Shown here: in pieces, positions 5,071-7,522 of the stretch
Position numbering within the stretch: the stretch's first letter is position 1
How the letters are laid out: each line of letters begins with the position of its first letter
NCBI GenBank assembly: GCA_011524615.1
Contig: WTJZ01000225.1
Span: 1 to 7,522 of the forward strand
From: Akkermansiaceae bacterium
GTDB taxonomy: Bacteria; Verrucomicrobiota; Verrucomicrobiia; Verrucomicrobiales; Akkermansiaceae
Length of the DNA stretch: 7,522 nt
Direction: 5' to 3'
Position numbers and translations under genes: made by a program
Notes under the pieces: model-generated
Database searches by the model: none
Seen by the model: only the letters and a program-made list of their open reading frames with translations
What the model was told of the DNA's origin: nothing

Positions 5071-7522
5071 TTTTTCTCTGCGAAGAAGACTTGGTTTTCA
5101 GGAATGCCGTTCTTGCTGACCCCAGAGATGGTCCAGTCTGGAGCGTTAATCTCGACGTACTTGGGCTTATGTAGGAAGTCCCAAGTCCATTCACTGCTAG
5201 GGACGAGTCCCTCGACGAGGATCATGTGGGTGCCTGCTTCGACAGTTACCCACAGGTAGGAGTCCTTTCGGCAGACAGGTAGGGTGATGATACCTCCAGA
5301 CCATGGAGTCGAGACTGAGACAGGAGACCAAGAGGGGAGTCGACCTGGGAGAGGGATGGCGGTTTTAGTGGCCGCGTGCACCTTTACCATCATTGACAGC
5401 TTGCGCTCATGGATGCTGAGATTCACAGAGGGGATCTCAGCAAATCTTGAGATCCCGTTGAGAGGGGGATTCATGCGATTGGCTAAGGTTTGGAGCATTT
5501 GCTCCGATGGGATTTCTGCTTTGAGGCTATTAGGACTCAGGAAGAAAACACCCAAGATGAGGGCGGAACAGGCAACGGATGACATCGGTGCTAGAGATGG
5601 AGAAAATGGTGTGAAGCGCCAAAGCTGGCGAGTCAGTGAGATCAAGAGGGCGATGAGGAGTAGGGGGCGCACGATGCCTAGGATACGCGTGAGCCAAGCC
5701 GGCATGAGGATAAAGGAGACTCTCTCATCCTCATTCACTGGTCCTGACCAGCTGTAATGTACTTGATCTCCTGACCACGATGGTAATGCGGGACCCGTTT
5801 GGATTTGAGCCTGTGTATCATAGAGCATATTGGAATTGAGGGAGGATGTTTTTTCCTTACGGATAAGCGACTTCCCTTCCATAGGGGTATTGAGTCGTGT
5901 GCTATCGCCGAAGTCGGCAGACTCCACTGAGTATCCGAGTATAGCCGGCTCGTTGCTCGATTGTGTTAAATAATCGAGCTGAGGGAAGAGCGCGTGTGTT
6001 ACTTGCTGGGAAGTAAATGGGAGTAGAGCCATGAGTACGATACCTGCAGAGAGAGAGGCTGCGATTCGGGTGCCGACTCGGGCTTTGCCCGCGGGGAGAG
6101 CACGTGCGAGTGCGAGTAAGCTTACCAAGATTCCCCACCAAAGGCGTGATACTGGTAACTCATGATATCCTATGAGGAATGTGAGAAAGGCGAGCCCTCC
6201 AACTCTCCAGTCCCAGAGCTTAGAGATGGTACATGTGAAGATGAGTAAGAAGAAGACATCGAGTAGTGACCACTGAGATAACCAGTCTCCATGAGTGAAG
6301 TCTGGCCCCATCACCGCTAGAGCCTGCCATCCTGGAGGCAGGTGGAGTTCGCCTTCGAGTGATTCTACATCTTGCTCCCACCCAGAGGCAGAGATCGAGC
6401 GCTTGTTCTCCATCTTTCCTACTGCGGTGAGGTTGAGGTTCCTACTTCTTAGTTCGATTCCTGAGAGCCCAGATTCTGGGTTTTCTGTGATGAGTTGACT
6501 TTCCCCATGGATTTGCGCGGCACCTAGCTGTTGTCCTGGGGCGGCGTCTAACCGCCAGGTCTTGAGACCAGTACCAGCAATAGAGTCCTGATAAGTGAGT
6601 GTTTGCCCGTCCTGATCTAACCAGAGAGTTCTAGAGAGTGATACAGATGGAGCAACCTTTTTCCCCATTCCTCGCATGGTCTCTGTAACGGAGAATGGGG
6701 CAGAGGTCTTCCAGAGGTAGAGTGGGAGGTCTGCCCATTTTGGAGGAAAGGTCGTCTGAGATGCGTCGATGGCTGGGATGCCTCGGAACTCAATAAGACG
6801 AAAGTGGGGGCTACTCTGGAGAGCTATATATTCTTTTGAGACGATCGGTGCCGCATCTGATGCGTATTGTATTGTAGTGACAGGTGTCGTGGAGAAGGCT
6901 TGGACTGAGATCGTCCATTTGCCTGCTCGCACCTGAGCCTTGAGGGATCCGTGATCGTCGAGGGCAGTCGGGATAGGGCTTGTAATTTTTGAGATTTGCC
7001 ATCCTGAGGGCAAGATCGACCCTAGAGTTTCCTCGCGACTCTTACCTGTTACCGTTAGGTCTATCTCTGTCTCCATCCACATGGGGGCGCCATCTGTTAG
7101 GCAGCGGTAGACTTGTGCGGAGAGGTAGTTCTTATCGGTATTCTCAGAGACAGTGCGCTTGAGCCAGAGCTTCCCGTATTGATCCCATTTTGGGAGAGGG
7201 ATCGATTGACCAGACTTTTTGAGCTTGAGGATCCCGATTGTCGGAGGGATTTTGAGCGTCTGAGGCATCTCCTTCCATTGGAAGGTGCCTTGGATCTTCC
7301 AATTACCTGGCATGAGCGAAATGACTGGAGTGGAGCCTTGCGTGAGAATAGGAGCATCAAATGTTGGGTTCTCCGATGGCTCACTAGGCTGTGATGGTGT
7401 GATGGACACCGAGAGAGGCCATGTGGAGGAGTCTCCCGGAAGGGGGAGCCAGGTCTGCTCAAAGGTCTCTACCGAGAAGGTGAAGTCTCCTCCGTCATGA
7501 TGGAGGTCCAGACGGAGTTCCT
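4998..7522 (-). CDS. Large membrane protein of unknown function, N-terminal part (5' end outside window)
   Basis: The frame is open from the right window edge, so the true start is not visible. A GTG at 7407-7409 is the first in-frame start-type codon in view, but the 37 codons upstream of it are open and read like protein (WLPLPGDSSTWPLS), so that GTG is probably internal. Numbering from it, residues 1-375 look like a beta-rich extracytoplasmic region with many Trp, Pro and Gly residues (GTFQWKEMP at 41-49, LPPGWQALAVMG at 357-368). Membrane segments follow at about 380-400, 402-417, 421-440 and 447-466. After a loop come further segments at about 572-594 and 607-628, then another probably extracytoplasmic domain from about 630. 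The frame ends 23 codons after an A-run (TAG at 4998-5000), and that tail looks unlike the rest. From memory these segments match the first part of a large uncharacterised membrane protein seen in various Gram-negative bacteria. I cannot assign a function. Confidence 0.85.
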   Translation of the reverse strand, partial: ELRLDLHHDGGDFTFSVETFEQTWLPLPGDSSTWPLSVSITPSQPSEPSENPTFDAPILTQGSTPVISLMPGNWKIQGTFQWKEMPQTLKIPPTIGILKLKKSGQSIPLPKWDQYGKLWLKRTVSENTDKNYLSAQVYRCLTDGAPMWMETEIDLTVTGKSREETLGSILPSGWQISKITSPIPTALDDHGSLKAQVRAGKWTISVQAFSTTPVTTIQYASDAAPIVSKEYIALQSSPHFRLIEFRGIPAIDASQTTFPPKWADLPLYLWKTSAPFSVTETMRGMGKKVAPSVSLSRTLWLDQDGQTLTYQDSIAGTGLKTWRLDAAPGQQLGAAQIHGESQLITENPESGLSGIELRSRNLNLTAVGKMENKRSISASGWEQDVESLEGELHLPPGWQALAVMGPDFTHGDWLSQWSLLDVFFLLIFTCTISKLWDWRVGGLAFLTFLIGYHELPVSRLWWGILVSLLALARALPAGKARVGTRIAASLSAGIVLMALLPFTSQQVTHALFPQLDYLTQSSNEPAILGYSVESADFGDSTRLNTPMEGKSLIRKEKTSSLNSNMLYDTQAQIQTGPALPSWSGDQVHYSWSGPVNEDERVSFILMPAWLTRILGIVRPLLLIALLISLTRQLWRFTPFSPSLAPMSSVACSALILGVFFLSPNSLKAEIPSEQMLQTLANRMNPPLNGISRFAEIPSVNLSIHERKLSMMVKVHAATKTAIPLPGRLPSWSPVSVSTPWSGGIITLPVCRKDSYLWVTVEAGTHMILVEGLVPSSEWTWDFLHKPKYVEINAPDWTISGVSKNGIPENQVFFAEKKQRSVMNSPTISSTTLQSLRSPET
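5070..5075 (-). other. A6 homopolymer at the frame junction
   Basis: On the coding strand the bases read GAG AAA AAA CAG in the upstream frame and GAA AAA ACA GCG in the downstream frame. A run of seven A residues would restore one continuous frame. A lysyl-tRNA on the second AAA could re-pair perfectly one base back, so -1 slippage is chemically possible. However, the run is not phased as the classic A AAA AAG/AAC heptamer of the upstream frame. I saw no strong downstream hairpin or upstream Shine-Dalgarno-like stimulator. Confidence 0.8.

Larger units (their letters stand above)
3676..7522 (-). pseudogene. Merged view: one giant membrane protein gene with an apparent frameshift
   Basis: Joining the two frames with one extra A at 5070-5075 (or a -1 ribosomal shift) gives an uninterrupted product of 1244 residues from the GTG at 7407-7409, or 1281 counting the open codons to the window edge. 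The inferred architecture is a long extracytoplasmic beta-rich region, four membrane helices, a loop, two helices, a second beta-rich extracytoplasmic region spanning the break, then four or five C-terminal helices. The product is probably in the inner membrane with large periplasmic portions. The layout does not show transport, catalytic or nucleotide-binding motifs that I recognise. Whether the break is a real inactivating mutation, a homopolymer sequencing error or programmed slippage cannot be decided here. No other stop or frame break lies in the visible gene, which argues against long-standing decay. Confidence 0.75.

Noticed and set aside
5060..5080. Classic programmed -1 frameshift heptamer (A AAA AAG/AAC type)
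   Set aside because: A6 followed by C is present, but the upstream frame divides it as AAA AAA C rather than A AAA AAC. I saw no clear stimulatory hairpin or upstream Shine-Dalgarno-like site. Slippage stays possible but is not supported as a programmed site.
5284..5757. Plus-strand open frame of 157 codons inside the membrane protein gene
   Set aside because: It is antisense to sequence that reads as membrane protein and soluble domain in the real frame, and it has no start signal or recognisable protein features.

Overview
The window carries two large protein genes, both transcribed leftward (minus strand), separated by a gap of 183 bases. It contains no RNA genes, mobile elements or CRISPR arrays that I can see. 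Composition is near 50% GC. The membrane protein has a periplasm-like domain layout, and the biotin enzyme is the single-chain type. Together these suggest a Gram-negative bacterium. The pyruvate carboxylase has a flavour I associate with Verrucomicrobiota and relatives, but that is an impression from memory, not a computed placement.

Layout from left to right: bases 1-39 are the tail beyond the carboxylase gene, with nothing convincing in them. Bases 40-3492 (minus) encode a complete 1150-residue pyruvate carboxylase with biotin carboxylase, carboxyltransferase and biotin carrier parts, and all the expected key residues are visible. Bases 3493-3675 are the intergenic gap. It holds a strong GC-rich hairpin just past the upstream gene's stop codon, a nested pair of inverted repeats that could form a structured leader for the carboxylase mRNA, and a hairpin plus T-run that reads in the opposite direction. 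Bases 3676-7522 (minus) encode a very large membrane protein of unknown function that runs off the right edge of the window. The sequence breaks it into two reading frames at a run of six A residues (bases 5070-5075).

Reading the two frames as one, with a -1 shift or one extra A, gives a continuous product: 1244 residues from the GTG at 7407-7409 to the stop, and 1281 visible residues if the open frame upstream of that GTG is included. The downstream half has no ATG or GTG start of its own near the break. The two halves also match the beginning and end of a single large protein type that I recall from other Gram-negative bacteria. I therefore read this as one gene that is frameshifted, mis-sequenced at a homopolymer, or joined by slippage.

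The two genes share a strand and could be co-transcribed, but the 183-base gap and the hairpins make separate transcription equally plausible. Nothing in the sequence ties the membrane protein functionally to pyruvate carboxylation. I did not find a clear novel system. The most interesting points are the A-run frameshift, the uncharacterised giant membrane protein, and the possible structured leader of the carboxylase gene.
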